NCBI GenBank assembly: GCA_038148895.1
Contig: JBBVGQ010000002.1
DNA: 64,000 nt
Reading direction: 5' to 3' (one strand)
Origin: Tamlana sp038148895
Lineage (GTDB): Bacteria; Bacteroidota; Bacteroidia; Flavobacteriales; Flavobacteriaceae
Part shown: in pieces, positions 26,589-35,261 of the stretch
Layout of the letters: each line of letters begins with the position of its first letter
Numbering within the stretch: the first letter of the stretch is position 1
The notes under the pieces: generated by a model
Told to the model about the DNA's origin: nothing
The model's database searches: none
Seen by the model: the letters and a program-made list of their open reading frames with translations, nothing else
Made by a program: the position numbers and the translations under genes

Positions 26589-27926
26589 ATGGAAGAGGTA
26601 CTGTTAGAACAAATATTGGTTTATGGCACGGTATTTATACTTTGTGCGATAACAGTCTTCTTTTACACCCGAAAAAAGAAGGTGAAATCGGTTATTGTTG
26701 AAAAGAAAGTTGAAATAGCCAAAGAAGAAGGCCTTTTTGAGCCCGTTTCGCTATATCCCCACATTAACTTAAACTATTGTATTGGTAGTGGGGCCTGCAT
26801 AACCGCTTGCCCTGAAAAAGACATTTTAGGTATAAAAGATGGTGTTGCCACGGTAATCAATACCGCCAACTGCATTGGTCATGGTGCCTGTTTTCATGCG
26901 TGTCCGGTAGAAGCCATTACCTTAAAAATTGGGACTGAAGCTCGAGGGGTAGATTTACCACATGTAAGCGAGTCGTTCGAAACCAACTTCAAAGGCATTT
27001 ATATTGCTGGTGAGCTGGGTGGTATGGGGCTCATTAAAAATAGTGTGGAGCAGGGTCAACAGGCTATTGAAAATATGGTTAAGGCTAAAAAGCCTTCAAA
27101 GGAAAATGTTATTGATGTAGTAATTATTGGCGCCGGTCCTGCGGGAATATCGGCAACATTGGCCGCAAAACAACATGGTTTAACTAGTGTAACTTTAGAG
27201 CAAGACTCCTTGGGTGGTACGGTGTATACCTTTCCAAGGTCAAAAATAGTCATGACTGCTCCCATGGATTTACCGCTATATGGAAAGGCAAAATTATACA
27301 ATACCTCAAAAGACGAATTGCTGCAACTGTGGAATAAAGTAATTTCCGAACACGACATCAAAATTCAGGAAAACACCAAGGTTGAAAGTATCATTCCAAT
27401 AGAAGATAAAACGTTCAAAATAGTGACCAATACCAATGAAGAATTCATTTGTAACCATGTATTGCTAGCTATTGGTAAACGTGGAAGCCCGAGAAAATTG
27501 TACGTTCCCGGAGAGGACACCCAAAAAGTGGCCTACCGATTATTGGAGCCGGAAAACATTAAAGATAAAAACGTATTGGTTGTTGGTGGAGGCGATTCAG
27601 CTATAGAATCGGCGTTGCTTTTAAAAGATGAAAACAATACAACTTTATCCTATAGAAAAGACAAGTTTGCCAGATTGAAGCCAAAAAATCGGGAAAAAGT
27701 TCAACAGGCCATAGAAGATGGTTCGATGAAAGTTATATACAACTCTAACGTAGTTTCCATAAATGAAAAGGATGTGTTGTTAAAGATTGATGAAGATGAT
27801 GAGGTGAAACAAATAGACAACGATTTGGTTTACATTTTTGCTGGTGGGGAACTGCCAACAAGCTTTCTGGAAAAGGCCGGTGTAAAAATCACCAAGCGTT
27901 TTGGATATACCATGAAAAGCCATTAA
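26589..27926 (+). CDS. Membrane-anchored ferredoxin-FAD/NAD(P) oxidoreductase
   Basis: 445 residues. One N-terminal helix (LVYGTVFILCAITVFFY) is followed by lysines, which places the rest in the cytoplasm. A ferredoxin-like module has C64-x2-S67-x2-C70-x3-C74-P and C95-x2-H98-x2-C101-x3-C105-P, so the second ligand of each cluster is Ser or His rather than Cys. An FAD Rossmann motif VVIIGAGPAGISATLAAKQ and a nucleotide motif VLVVGGGDSAIESALLL with SYRKDKFARLKPKN follow, as in thioredoxin reductase/YpdA-like enzymes, but without their CxxC. It probably exchanges electrons between NAD(P)H, FAD, the Fe-S clusters and the adjacent cytochrome b. Confidence 0.82.
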   Translation: MEEVLLEQILVYGTVFILCAITVFFYTRKKKVKSVIVEKKVEIAKEEGLFEPVSLYPHINLNYCIGSGACITACPEKDILGIKDGVATVINTANCIGHGACFHACPVEAITLKIGTEARGVDLPHVSESFETNFKGIYIAGELGGMGLIKNSVEQGQQAIENMVKAKKPSKENVIDVVIIGAGPAGISATLAAKQHGLTSVTLEQDSLGGTVYTFPRSKIVMTAPMDLPLYGKAKLYNTSKDELLQLWNKVISEHDIKIQENTKVESIIPIEDKTFKIVTNTNEEFICNHVLLAIGKRGSPRKLYVPGEDTQKVAYRLLEPENIKDKNVLVVGGGDSAIESALLLKDENNTTLSYRKDKFARLKPKNREKVQQAIEDGSMKVIYNSNVVSINEKDVLLKIDEDDEVKQIDNDLVYIFAGGELPTSFLEKAGVKITKRFGYTMKSH

Positions 27927-27934
27927 AACACTAT

Positions 27935-29773
27935 TTGAAAAAGTTAATAGTACATATAGCAATTTTGGTTTTTTGTGCGGCCTTGGGCAATGCGCAGATA
28001 TCTCCTGGTGAGTTATCTGAAGCACATAAAGAGTTGGAAGGCATGAGCAATTGTACCCAATGTCATGAGTTGGGAAACAAGGTTTTAAACAGCAAATGTT
28101 TGGATTGCCACAAAGAAATACAAGAGTTGATTAGTAATAAACATGGTTTGCATGCCAGTCCAAGTGTTGTTAAACAGGATTGTTTTAAGTGCCATAGTGA
28201 ACACCATGGGAGGAAGTTTGATGAAATTCATTTTGATGAAGATAATTTTAACCATAGCGAAACAGGATATGAATTAGAGGGTAAGCACGCCACGATTGAT
28301 TGTAGAGAATGCCATATGCCAGACAATATTCAAAATAGTGAGCTGAAAAAAAAGAAAAACACATTTTTGGGTTTAAACCAAGAGTGTTTAACCTGTCATG
28401 ACGATTTTCACCAAAAAACACTGTCGCAAGATTGTATTCAGTGCCATGGTTTTGATGCCTTTAGACCTGCAACAAACTTTAATCATGATAATACCAAATT
28501 TGCCTTAAAAGGAAAACATATTGATGTGGAGTGTATTGAATGTCATAAGGAAACCACTAGAAACGGAAAAGAATTTCAAGAATTTACAGGGTTGGCGTTT
28601 GATGATTGTATTGCCTGTCATGAAGATGCTCACGAAGCTAAACTTCCGGGGGATTGCAAATCTTGCCACAAAGAAAGTGATTTTAATTTATTTTTTGGAC
28701 AAAAAACCTTCGACCATAACTTAACCCATTTTACTTTAAAAGGAAAACATCAAGAAGTTGATTGCTATGAGTGCCACAAAGAAACCGACAATCCGCTATT
28801 GGTTTTCCAAGATAATTTGCGCATAACGGAAAACAATTGTGCCAAATGCCATGACGATGTTCATGATGGTAAATTTGGTCAAGATTGTGCCAAGTGCCAC
28901 CGCGAAACCAGTTTTTCATCTATTAAAAACATCAAAAGTTTTGACCATAGCGTTACAGATTACCCATTGGAAGGCAAGCACCTTGAGGTAGATTGTAAAA
29001 AATGCCACAAAACGGGCCATTATACAGACCCCATTGACTTTTCGGCATGTAACAAATGCCATAAGGATTATCATAAAGGTGAGTTTGCGGTAAATAATGT
29101 GTCGCCAGACTGTGTGGAATGCCATTCGTTGCAAGAAGGTTTCGATTATAGTTTATTTACGCTCGAGCGACATGAGGAAACCAATTTTCCTCTAAAAGGC
29201 GCACATGTTGCCACACCTTGTTACGCTTGCCATGTTAGTAAAGAAAAGCAACGATGGACATTTGTTGATATGGGTTCAGAATGTGTGGATTGCCATAATG
29301 ATATCCATGAAGATTTTATTTCAGAGAAGTTTTATCCAGAACAAAACTGTACGGCTTGCCATGTTAATGATTCATGGTCTAGCATTGATTCATTTAACCA
29401 TTCAAACACAAAATGGCCACTTACAGGAAAACATCAAGATGTAGCTTGTAGTGCGTGTCATTTTAGCGAAAACGAAAAAAATAAGTCTGAAATAGTACAG
29501 AAATTCATCGATTTAGATTCAGACTGTATAGCATGTCATGAAAATGTACATGAAGATAAATTTGCCATAAACGGTGTAACCGACTGTGTGAGGTGCCACG
29601 TCACAACTAGTTGGATGCCCGAGAATTTTGATCACGATACCACAAATTTCCCTCTAGAAGGTAAGCACAGAGAAGTTGATTGCAAGGCTTGTCATACGAG
29701 CACCATAATTGACGGTAAAGAAGAAGTCATTTACAAGATAAACAAATTCGAATGTATAGACTGCCATTCATAA
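27935..29773 (+). CDS. 23-haem periplasmic cytochrome c (c3/c7-like repeats)
   Basis: 612 residues from a TTG start 8 bp after the previous stop. The signal peptide is MKKLIVHIAILVFCAALGNA. I count 23 CXXCH motifs. At least seven units follow the pattern F-[ND]-H-x-x-T-x-[FYW]-x-L-x-G-K-H-x-x-V-x-C-x-x-C-H (for example FDHNLTHFTLKGKHQEVDCY). Between them, CXXCH-x3-H-x(4-10)-CXXCH pairs recur. The extra histidines supply sixth ligands for low-potential bis-His haems. It has no membrane anchor, so it is probably periplasmic. Its last codons overlap the next cytochrome gene by 22 bp. It would relay electrons between the inner-membrane cytochrome b and the 40-haem protein. Confidence 0.92.
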   Translation: MKKLIVHIAILVFCAALGNAQISPGELSEAHKELEGMSNCTQCHELGNKVLNSKCLDCHKEIQELISNKHGLHASPSVVKQDCFKCHSEHHGRKFDEIHFDEDNFNHSETGYELEGKHATIDCRECHMPDNIQNSELKKKKNTFLGLNQECLTCHDDFHQKTLSQDCIQCHGFDAFRPATNFNHDNTKFALKGKHIDVECIECHKETTRNGKEFQEFTGLAFDDCIACHEDAHEAKLPGDCKSCHKESDFNLFFGQKTFDHNLTHFTLKGKHQEVDCYECHKETDNPLLVFQDNLRITENNCAKCHDDVHDGKFGQDCAKCHRETSFSSIKNIKSFDHSVTDYPLEGKHLEVDCKKCHKTGHYTDPIDFSACNKCHKDYHKGEFAVNNVSPDCVECHSLQEGFDYSLFTLERHEETNFPLKGAHVATPCYACHVSKEKQRWTFVDMGSECVDCHNDIHEDFISEKFYPEQNCTACHVNDSWSSIDSFNHSNTKWPLTGKHQDVACSACHFSENEKNKSEIVQKFIDLDSDCIACHENVHEDKFAINGVTDCVRCHVTTSWMPENFDHDTTNFPLEGKHREVDCKACHTSTIIDGKEEVIYKINKFECIDCHS

Positions 29774-32688
29774 TAGGGTTGTTTTTGATGGTGACATCGG
29801 TTTTTGCGCAATCGCCCCACGGGGAAGATTTCAAGATTAATTGTAACCAATGCCATAATCCATCAGGTTGGGAAATAGATATTTACCTCATGCGTTTTGA
29901 CCATGGCAAAACAGATTTTGCACTTGAGGGTGCCCATGCACAAACAGATTGCAAAGCCTGTCATGAAACGCTCGTATTCAAGGGAGCCCCGAAAGATTGC
30001 GCTTCTTGCCATAACGATGTGCATAGCATGTCCGTGGGAAATGATTGCGCCCAATGCCATACCACCAAAACTTGGATTGTTGACAATGTTCAGGAAATAC
30101 ATGAAGCCAACGGATTTCCACTTATTGGGGCGCACGGAGGTTTAAGTTGTGTAGAATGCCATACTTCGGAAACGAACATAAGATTTGATAGAATCGGTAA
30201 TGATTGTATTAGCTGCCACAGGCAAGATTTTGAGGCAACGCAGCATCCTAATCATACCGAATCTGGTTTTTCAACAAATTGTGTTGAATGCCACAGCCCT
30301 CTAGGAACTGGATGGGAGAGTGATAAAATTGCCAATCATGATTTCTTCCCACTTACTTTGGGTCATGACATACAAGATTGTACCCAATGCCATAAAACAG
30401 ATAAATTTTCTGATGCCGACCCAAATTGCGTAACGTGCCATCAGGCTGATTATGATGGAACGTTAAATCCGCAACACAGAAACAATGGTTTTCCAACAGA
30501 TTGTGTAAGCTGTCATACCACAAATCCAGGGTGGAAACCGGCTAATATAAATCATGATTTTTTCCCATTAACCCGAGGACATGATATTCAAGACTGTAAA
30601 GCATGCCATATTACTGATAATTTTTCGGATGCTGACCCGAATTGTGTGAGCTGCCACCAAACGGACTTTGATGGTACAACAAACCCGAACCATAGCACCG
30701 TTGGATTCTCAACGGATTGCGCAAGTTGCCATACAACAATACCTGGTTGGACACCAGCGAATATTAACCATGACTTTTTCCCTTTAACACAAGGTCATGA
30801 TATACAAGATTGTACCCAATGCCATACCACGGGTAATTTCGCCGATGCGGATCCAAATTGCGTGAGCTGTCACCAAACGGATTATGATGGCACCACAAAT
30901 CCAAATCACACTACTGTTGGATTTTCAACAGACTGTGTACAATGTCATACAACAATACCAGGTTGGACGCCTGCAAACATAAACCATGACTTTTTTCCAT
31001 TGACTTTGGGCCATGACATTCAGGATTGTACGCAGTGCCATACCACAGGCAATTATAGTGACGCTGATCCAAATTGTGTAATGTGCCATCAAACTGATTA
31101 TGACGGTGCAACTGACCCTAACCATAGTTTAAATGGTTTCCCAACGGATTGCGCAAGTTGCCATACTACGGTACCTGGTTGGACACCAGCGAGCATAAAC
31201 CATGACTTTTTCCCATTGACTTTGGGCCATGATATTCAAGATTGTACACAGTGCCATACCACAGGAAACTTTGCAGATGCGGATCCAAATTGTGTGAGCT
31301 GTCATCAAACTGATTATGACGGTGCAACTGATCCTAACCATAGTATAAATGGTTTCCCAACAGACTGTGCAAGTTGTCATACCACAGCTCCAGGCTGGAC
31401 GCCAGCAAGCATAAATCACGATTTTTTCCCGTTAACACAGGGCCACGATATACAAGATTGTACACAGTGCCATACCACGGGTAATTTCGCCGATGCGGAT
31501 CCAAATTGCGTGAGCTGTCACCAAACGCATTATGATGGCACCACAAATCCAAATCATACTACTGTTGGATTCTCAACAGACTGTGTACAATGTCATACAA
31601 CAGTACCTGGCTGGACGCCTGCAAACATAAACCATGACTTTTTTCCATTGACTTTGGGCCATGATATTCAGGATTGTACACAATGCCATACCACAGGTAA
31701 TTACAGTGATGCTGATCCAAATTGCGTAAGCTGTCACCAAACTGATTACGATGGAACTACGAATCCAAATCATAGCTTAAATGGTTTTCCAACCGATTGT
31801 GTGAGCTGCCATACCACAAATCCTGGTTGGACACCGGCGAACATAAATCATGACTTTTTCCCATTGACCTTGGGCCATGATATTCAGGATTGTACGCAGT
31901 GCCATACCACAGGAAATTTTGCTGACGCCGATCCAAATTGTGTGAGTTGTCACCAAACGGACTATGATGGAACGACCAATCCAAACCACAGTTTAAATGG
32001 TTTCCCAACGGATTGTGCAAGTTGTCATACCACAAATCCGGGATGGACACCGGCGAACATAAATCATGACTTTTTCCCACTGACCATGGGCCATGATATT
32101 CAGGATTGTACGCAGTGCCATACTACAGGTAATTTCGCAGACGCCGATCCAAATTGTGTGAGCTGTCACCAAACGGACTATGAAGGCACCACAAATCCAA
32201 ACCATAGCGCGAACAGTTTCCCCACAGATTGTGCAAGCTGCCACACCACGAACCCTGGTTGGACACCTGCTAATATTAATCATGACTTTTTCCCTCTGAC
32301 CTTGGGCCATGATATTCAGGATTGTACCCAATGTCATAAAACAGCAAATTACAGTGATGCAGATCCGAATTGTGTGAGCTGTCATCAAACGGATTATGAT
32401 AATGCTACAAATCCGAATCACAGGGCAACTGGTTTCCCAACAGATTGTGTAGAGTGCCATACTACAAATCCAGGATGGACGCCTTCAACGTTCGATCACA
32501 ATCCATATTTCCCGATTGATAGCCAAAGTAGGCACAAACAGCCGGATCAATGGGATACTTGTATTGATTGTCATATAGATCCTAGCAATTTTTCAGTATT
32601 TGACTGCATACATTGCCATACGCGAGACCATAACACAAACCAAGGAAATCAAAGATGTTACGAATGTCACCCCCGGGGCAGAGCGTAA
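29752..32688 (+). CDS. 40-haem cytochrome c with ten tandem three-haem repeats
   Basis: 978 residues with signal peptide MYRLPFIIGLFLMVTSVFA. I count 40 CXXCH motifs: seven in the N-terminal part, thirty in ten tandem 72-residue repeats and three at the C-terminus. Each repeat runs HDFFPLT-x-GHDIQDCTQCH, then ADPNCVSCHQTDYDG, NPNH, GFPTDCASCHTTNPGWTPAN. It holds three haem sites and three further histidines (positions 1, 10 and 47), exactly enough distal ligands. The ATG lies inside the end of the 23-haem gene (22-bp overlap), so translation is coupled. About 24 residues per haem implies a nearly continuous haem wire. No lipobox or membrane helix is seen. It ends 11 bp before a beta-barrel gene, hinting at passage to the cell surface. 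Confidence 0.95.
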   Translation: MYRLPFIIGLFLMVTSVFAQSPHGEDFKINCNQCHNPSGWEIDIYLMRFDHGKTDFALEGAHAQTDCKACHETLVFKGAPKDCASCHNDVHSMSVGNDCAQCHTTKTWIVDNVQEIHEANGFPLIGAHGGLSCVECHTSETNIRFDRIGNDCISCHRQDFEATQHPNHTESGFSTNCVECHSPLGTGWESDKIANHDFFPLTLGHDIQDCTQCHKTDKFSDADPNCVTCHQADYDGTLNPQHRNNGFPTDCVSCHTTNPGWKPANINHDFFPLTRGHDIQDCKACHITDNFSDADPNCVSCHQTDFDGTTNPNHSTVGFSTDCASCHTTIPGWTPANINHDFFPLTQGHDIQDCTQCHTTGNFADADPNCVSCHQTDYDGTTNPNHTTVGFSTDCVQCHTTIPGWTPANINHDFFPLTLGHDIQDCTQCHTTGNYSDADPNCVMCHQTDYDGATDPNHSLNGFPTDCASCHTTVPGWTPASINHDFFPLTLGHDIQDCTQCHTTGNFADADPNCVSCHQTDYDGATDPNHSINGFPTDCASCHTTAPGWTPASINHDFFPLTQGHDIQDCTQCHTTGNFADADPNCVSCHQTHYDGTTNPNHTTVGFSTDCVQCHTTVPGWTPANINHDFFPLTLGHDIQDCTQCHTTGNYSDADPNCVSCHQTDYDGTTNPNHSLNGFPTDCVSCHTTNPGWTPANINHDFFPLTLGHDIQDCTQCHTTGNFADADPNCVSCHQTDYDGTTNPNHSLNGFPTDCASCHTTNPGWTPANINHDFFPLTMGHDIQDCTQCHTTGNFADADPNCVSCHQTDYEGTTNPNHSANSFPTDCASCHTTNPGWTPANINHDFFPLTLGHDIQDCTQCHKTANYSDADPNCVSCHQTDYDNATNPNHRATGFPTDCVECHTTNPGWTPSTFDHNPYFPIDSQSRHKQPDQWDTCIDCHIDPSNFSVFDCIHCHTRDHNTNQGNQRCYECHPRGRA
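30337..32496 (+). repeat. Ten exact-length 216-bp tandem repeats in the 40-haem gene
   Basis: Repeats begin at 30337, 30553, 30769, 30985, 31201, 31417, 31633, 31849, 32065 and 32281, with no indels. Units 3-5 and 6-8 share the same succession of variants: unit 3/6 with LTQGHD and TTVGFSTDCVQC, unit 4/7 with GNYSDAD, unit 5/8 with GNFADAD. This indicates a later 648-bp three-unit duplication. The long minus-strand open frames across this stretch are by-products of the repetition. Confidence 0.95.
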
Positions 32689-32699
32689 CAGTGGACAAG

Positions 32700-34325
32700 A
32701 TGATGAGATTAAGATTTTACTTTATTTTCATACTATGTATGGGATTAACAACAATTAACCTACAAGCGCAAGAAAACGAGCATACCATTATTGGTGAGGT
32801 TACTTTTGTTACTTCCAAGAATGCTTATGTGCGGTTTGAAAACACCAATGTTATTGCTGTTGGGGATACGTTGCAAACACCTATTAAGGAAAAATGTCTT
32901 TTGGTTACCAACAAGTCATCATCATCAGTAGTGTGTTTAAAACTTAATAATTGCATTGTAAATAAAAAAGATAAAATTTCATACGTATATGAAATAAAAG
33001 ATAAAAGTGTGGTTTTGGAAAGCGAGGAAATTCAGGAAGATATTGGAATTAGCTATAATGATTCCATTCAAGCCATACAAAGTAAAAAGACCACTTATGT
33101 TGAGCGAATAAAAAGCAGGTTATCGGCCGCAAGTTATAGTAATTTTAATCAGCTTCAGGATGATAACCATAGATTAATGACCAGATTTTATTTGGAGGCC
33201 GACCATATAAATAACTCAAAATTCTCGGTAGAAAGTTACTTGAACTATAGGCAAAACATTTATCCGAAGGATACAACAAGTAATATGAACAAGAGTCATT
33301 TGAATGTGTACAACATGGCCGTAAGGTATGATGTCGATACCACACTTTCAGTTACTTTTGGTAGAAAGATAAATTATAAAATTTCCTCGCTTGGCGCCAT
33401 AGATGGTATACAGGCCGAAAAGTTTTTGGGGAATAATTACGTTGGAGTTATCGCAGGATTTAGGCCAGATATTTATGACTACGGATTTAACCCAAACCTA
33501 ATGCAATATGGGGGTTATGTTGGTAAATTAACAAAATCAAAAAATTTTAACTCTCAAACCACCCTTGGGTTTGCCGAACAAAGAAACCAAAGTGATATTG
33601 ACAGGCGTTTTGCTTATTTTCAACACTCCAGTAGTATTTTTAAAAACCTCCATTTATTTTCAACTTTAGAAGTGGATTTATATAACAAAGTGAACGACAG
33701 CGTTAAGGAAAATGCCCGAATAACGAACTTTTATGTTTCTAGCCGATATCGTTTTAACAAGAACATTAATTTGTCCTTATCTTACGATTCCAGAAAACGC
33801 ATCATTTATTATAAAACCTACGAAACTGATATTGAGCGTTTGCTTGACGAGGATATTGCCAGACAAGGATTCAGGGCGAGATTGAATGTAAGGCCAATAA
33901 AGCATATGTACACTGGGTTTAGCTACAGCAAAAGGCTTCAAAGTGATAGCCAAAATAAATCCGATAATATTTATGGTTATGTTAGCATGTCTAAATTGCC
34001 GATTGATGGGCGTTTGTCTTTGACGTTCAATATGAACAATTCCAACTATTTGCAAAGCAATATAGCCTCATTGCGTTATTCACGCGAATTTATTGATGGC
34101 AGGTTGGGCACAGATATGTACTATAGGTATGTAAATTATAAATACAATACTGATATACCAGATTTTGCCCAACATTACGTAGGAGGCTATTTTTCTTATT
34201 ATATTGACCGATCTTTTACCGTTAGTTTATCTGGGGAAGTTTCAATATATGATAATGTCACAAATTATAGGGTGAACACCCAAATTATTAAACGCTTTTT
34301 TAGAAGCAAAAAACAAAAACAATGA
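32700..34325 (+). CDS. Outer-membrane beta-barrel protein next to the multihaem cytochromes
   Basis: About 541 residues from the ATG at 32700. The frame is open from 32655 inside the cytochrome gene, but MMRLRFYFIFILCMGLTTIN gives the natural signal peptide. After a small N-terminal SH3/OB-like part (IIGEVTFVTSKNAYVRFENT, about 25-110), residues from about 150 form amphipathic strands rich in Tyr, Phe, Asn and Arg. Examples are RFNKNINLSLSYDSRKRIIY and LSLTFNMNNSNYL; the last barrel strand is YRVNTQIIKRFFRS. I see no haem motif. It is 11 bp downstream of the 40-haem gene and is probably the porin sheath of a porin-cytochrome complex, analogous to MtrB. No clear homology to MtrB is visible. 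Confidence 0.72.
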   Translation: MMRLRFYFIFILCMGLTTINLQAQENEHTIIGEVTFVTSKNAYVRFENTNVIAVGDTLQTPIKEKCLLVTNKSSSSVVCLKLNNCIVNKKDKISYVYEIKDKSVVLESEEIQEDIGISYNDSIQAIQSKKTTYVERIKSRLSAASYSNFNQLQDDNHRLMTRFYLEADHINNSKFSVESYLNYRQNIYPKDTTSNMNKSHLNVYNMAVRYDVDTTLSVTFGRKINYKISSLGAIDGIQAEKFLGNNYVGVIAGFRPDIYDYGFNPNLMQYGGYVGKLTKSKNFNSQTTLGFAEQRNQSDIDRRFAYFQHSSSIFKNLHLFSTLEVDLYNKVNDSVKENARITNFYVSSRYRFNKNINLSLSYDSRKRIIYYKTYETDIERLLDEDIARQGFRARLNVRPIKHMYTGFSYSKRLQSDSQNKSDNIYGYVSMSKLPIDGRLSLTFNMNNSNYLQSNIASLRYSREFIDGRLGTDMYYRYVNYKYNTDIPDFAQHYVGGYFSYYIDRSFTVSLSGEVSIYDNVTNYRVNTQIIKRFFRSKKQKQ

Positions 34326-34412
34326 AATGCCCATTAACAAAAAGCAGGAAACTAACCGAATTTTATAATAGGGCATTACATCTGACCATTAAAAAACAAA
34401 TAATATTAACAG

Positions 34413-35213
34413 ATGAAAACAAAATCTTTTTTAATTGCTGCAATGGCAATCATAACATTTATAGGATGTAAAAATGATCCAAAAGTAATTCCGGCCGCTG
34501 ATGCCGAAAACAACAATGCATCAGGCATTTTTTCAGGAGATTCCGATTCAAAAGTAGATTTCAACAATGTATCTTCGGCATCAAATGAGTTCCATTCAGT
34601 GGTTGTAAAGGAAGTGCTGCCAACGTCAAAATACGTGTATTTAAATGTTACCGAAAATGGGGGAGAACCTTATTGGATTGCCTCAAGAAGTATGAAGGTA
34701 AATGTGGGGGAAACCTATTATTATAAAGGCGGGCTTTTAAAGACCAATTTTGAAAGCAAAGAATATGATCGTGTTTTTGATAGGGTGTATCTCATATCAA
34801 GTTTGATTAGTGCATCTGAACATGGCAAAGAAGGAGCAAGCCCAAGTGACGAGAGTTATACACCAGTTCCAAGCAATATGCCAAAAGTAGATATAGAAAT
34901 GCATACTGAAAAAGTGGTGCATCATCAAGGTTCCATGAAAATTTCAGAATTGGTCAACAATCCAAAAAAATTTGAAGGCCAAACTGTGCAATTAGATGGT
35001 GTTTGTACCAAAATTAACGCAGGCATTATGAATCGAAACTGGATACATATAAAAGACGGTACAATGGATGATTACGATTTGGTTGTAACTTCAGATGCTT
35101 ATGTTCCAGAAGGAGCTTTGTTTACAATTAAAGCCCAAGTTGTTTTAAATAAGGACTTTGGTGCTGGTTATAAATATGATTTGATTCTAGAGAACGGAAC
35201 TTTAATAAAATAG
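34413..35213 (+). CDS. Lipoprotein with OB-fold-like C-terminal domain
   Basis: 266 residues. The lipobox is TFIGC (Cys19). Two beta-rich modules follow. Residues about 55-130 (VVVKEVLPTSKYVYLNVTEN, then YWIASRSMKVNVGETYYYKG) and residues about 165-266 (ISELVNNPKKFEGQTVQLDG, NRNWIHIKDGT, GALFTIKAQVVLNKDFGAGY) look like small OB-type barrels. Proteins with this layout occur next to multihaem cytochromes in Bacteroidota, as far as I know, but the function is not established. It follows the barrel gene by 87 bp and may be its accessory. The lipid anchor would place it at the outer membrane. Confidence 0.65.
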   Translation: MKTKSFLIAAMAIITFIGCKNDPKVIPAADAENNNASGIFSGDSDSKVDFNNVSSASNEFHSVVVKEVLPTSKYVYLNVTENGGEPYWIASRSMKVNVGETYYYKGGLLKTNFESKEYDRVFDRVYLISSLISASEHGKEGASPSDESYTPVPSNMPKVDIEMHTEKVVHHQGSMKISELVNNPKKFEGQTVQLDGVCTKINAGIMNRNWIHIKDGTMDDYDLVVTSDAYVPEGALFTIKAQVVLNKDFGAGYKYDLILENGTLIK

Positions 35214-35215
35214 CT

Positions 35216-35223
35216 TAAATTTG
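35216..35223 (+). promoter_or_regulatory. Probable pntAA promoter -7 box (TAAATTTG)
   Basis: TAAATTTG followed by CATCC is a strong match to the Bacteroidota TAnnTTTG element. It starts 3 bp after the upstream stop codon and 46 bp before the pntAA ATG. The transhydrogenase genes can therefore be transcribed separately from the cytochrome operon. No clear -33 TTTG was found. Confidence 0.55.
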
Positions 35224-35261
35224 CATCCTTTGGGCATAAAATTAAACTAAAAAACAGATTG

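Noticed and set aside
26589..27926. Thioredoxin reductase
   Set aside because: The FAD and nucleotide motifs fit, but the redox CxxC is absent and a ferredoxin module plus membrane helix is fused at the N-terminus.
30911..32460. Long open frames on the minus strand within the 40-haem gene
   Set aside because: They recur with the 216-bp period and simply mirror the repeats of the plus-strand gene. None has a signal of its own.
30337..32496. Possible CRISPR-like array
   Set aside because: The repeats are 216 bp, contiguous, without spacers, and in frame with a coding sequence of haem-binding units.
32655..32699. Upstream start for the beta-barrel gene
   Set aside because: It would add a polar 15-residue extension inside the cytochrome gene and bury the signal peptide. 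ATG 32700 is the better start.
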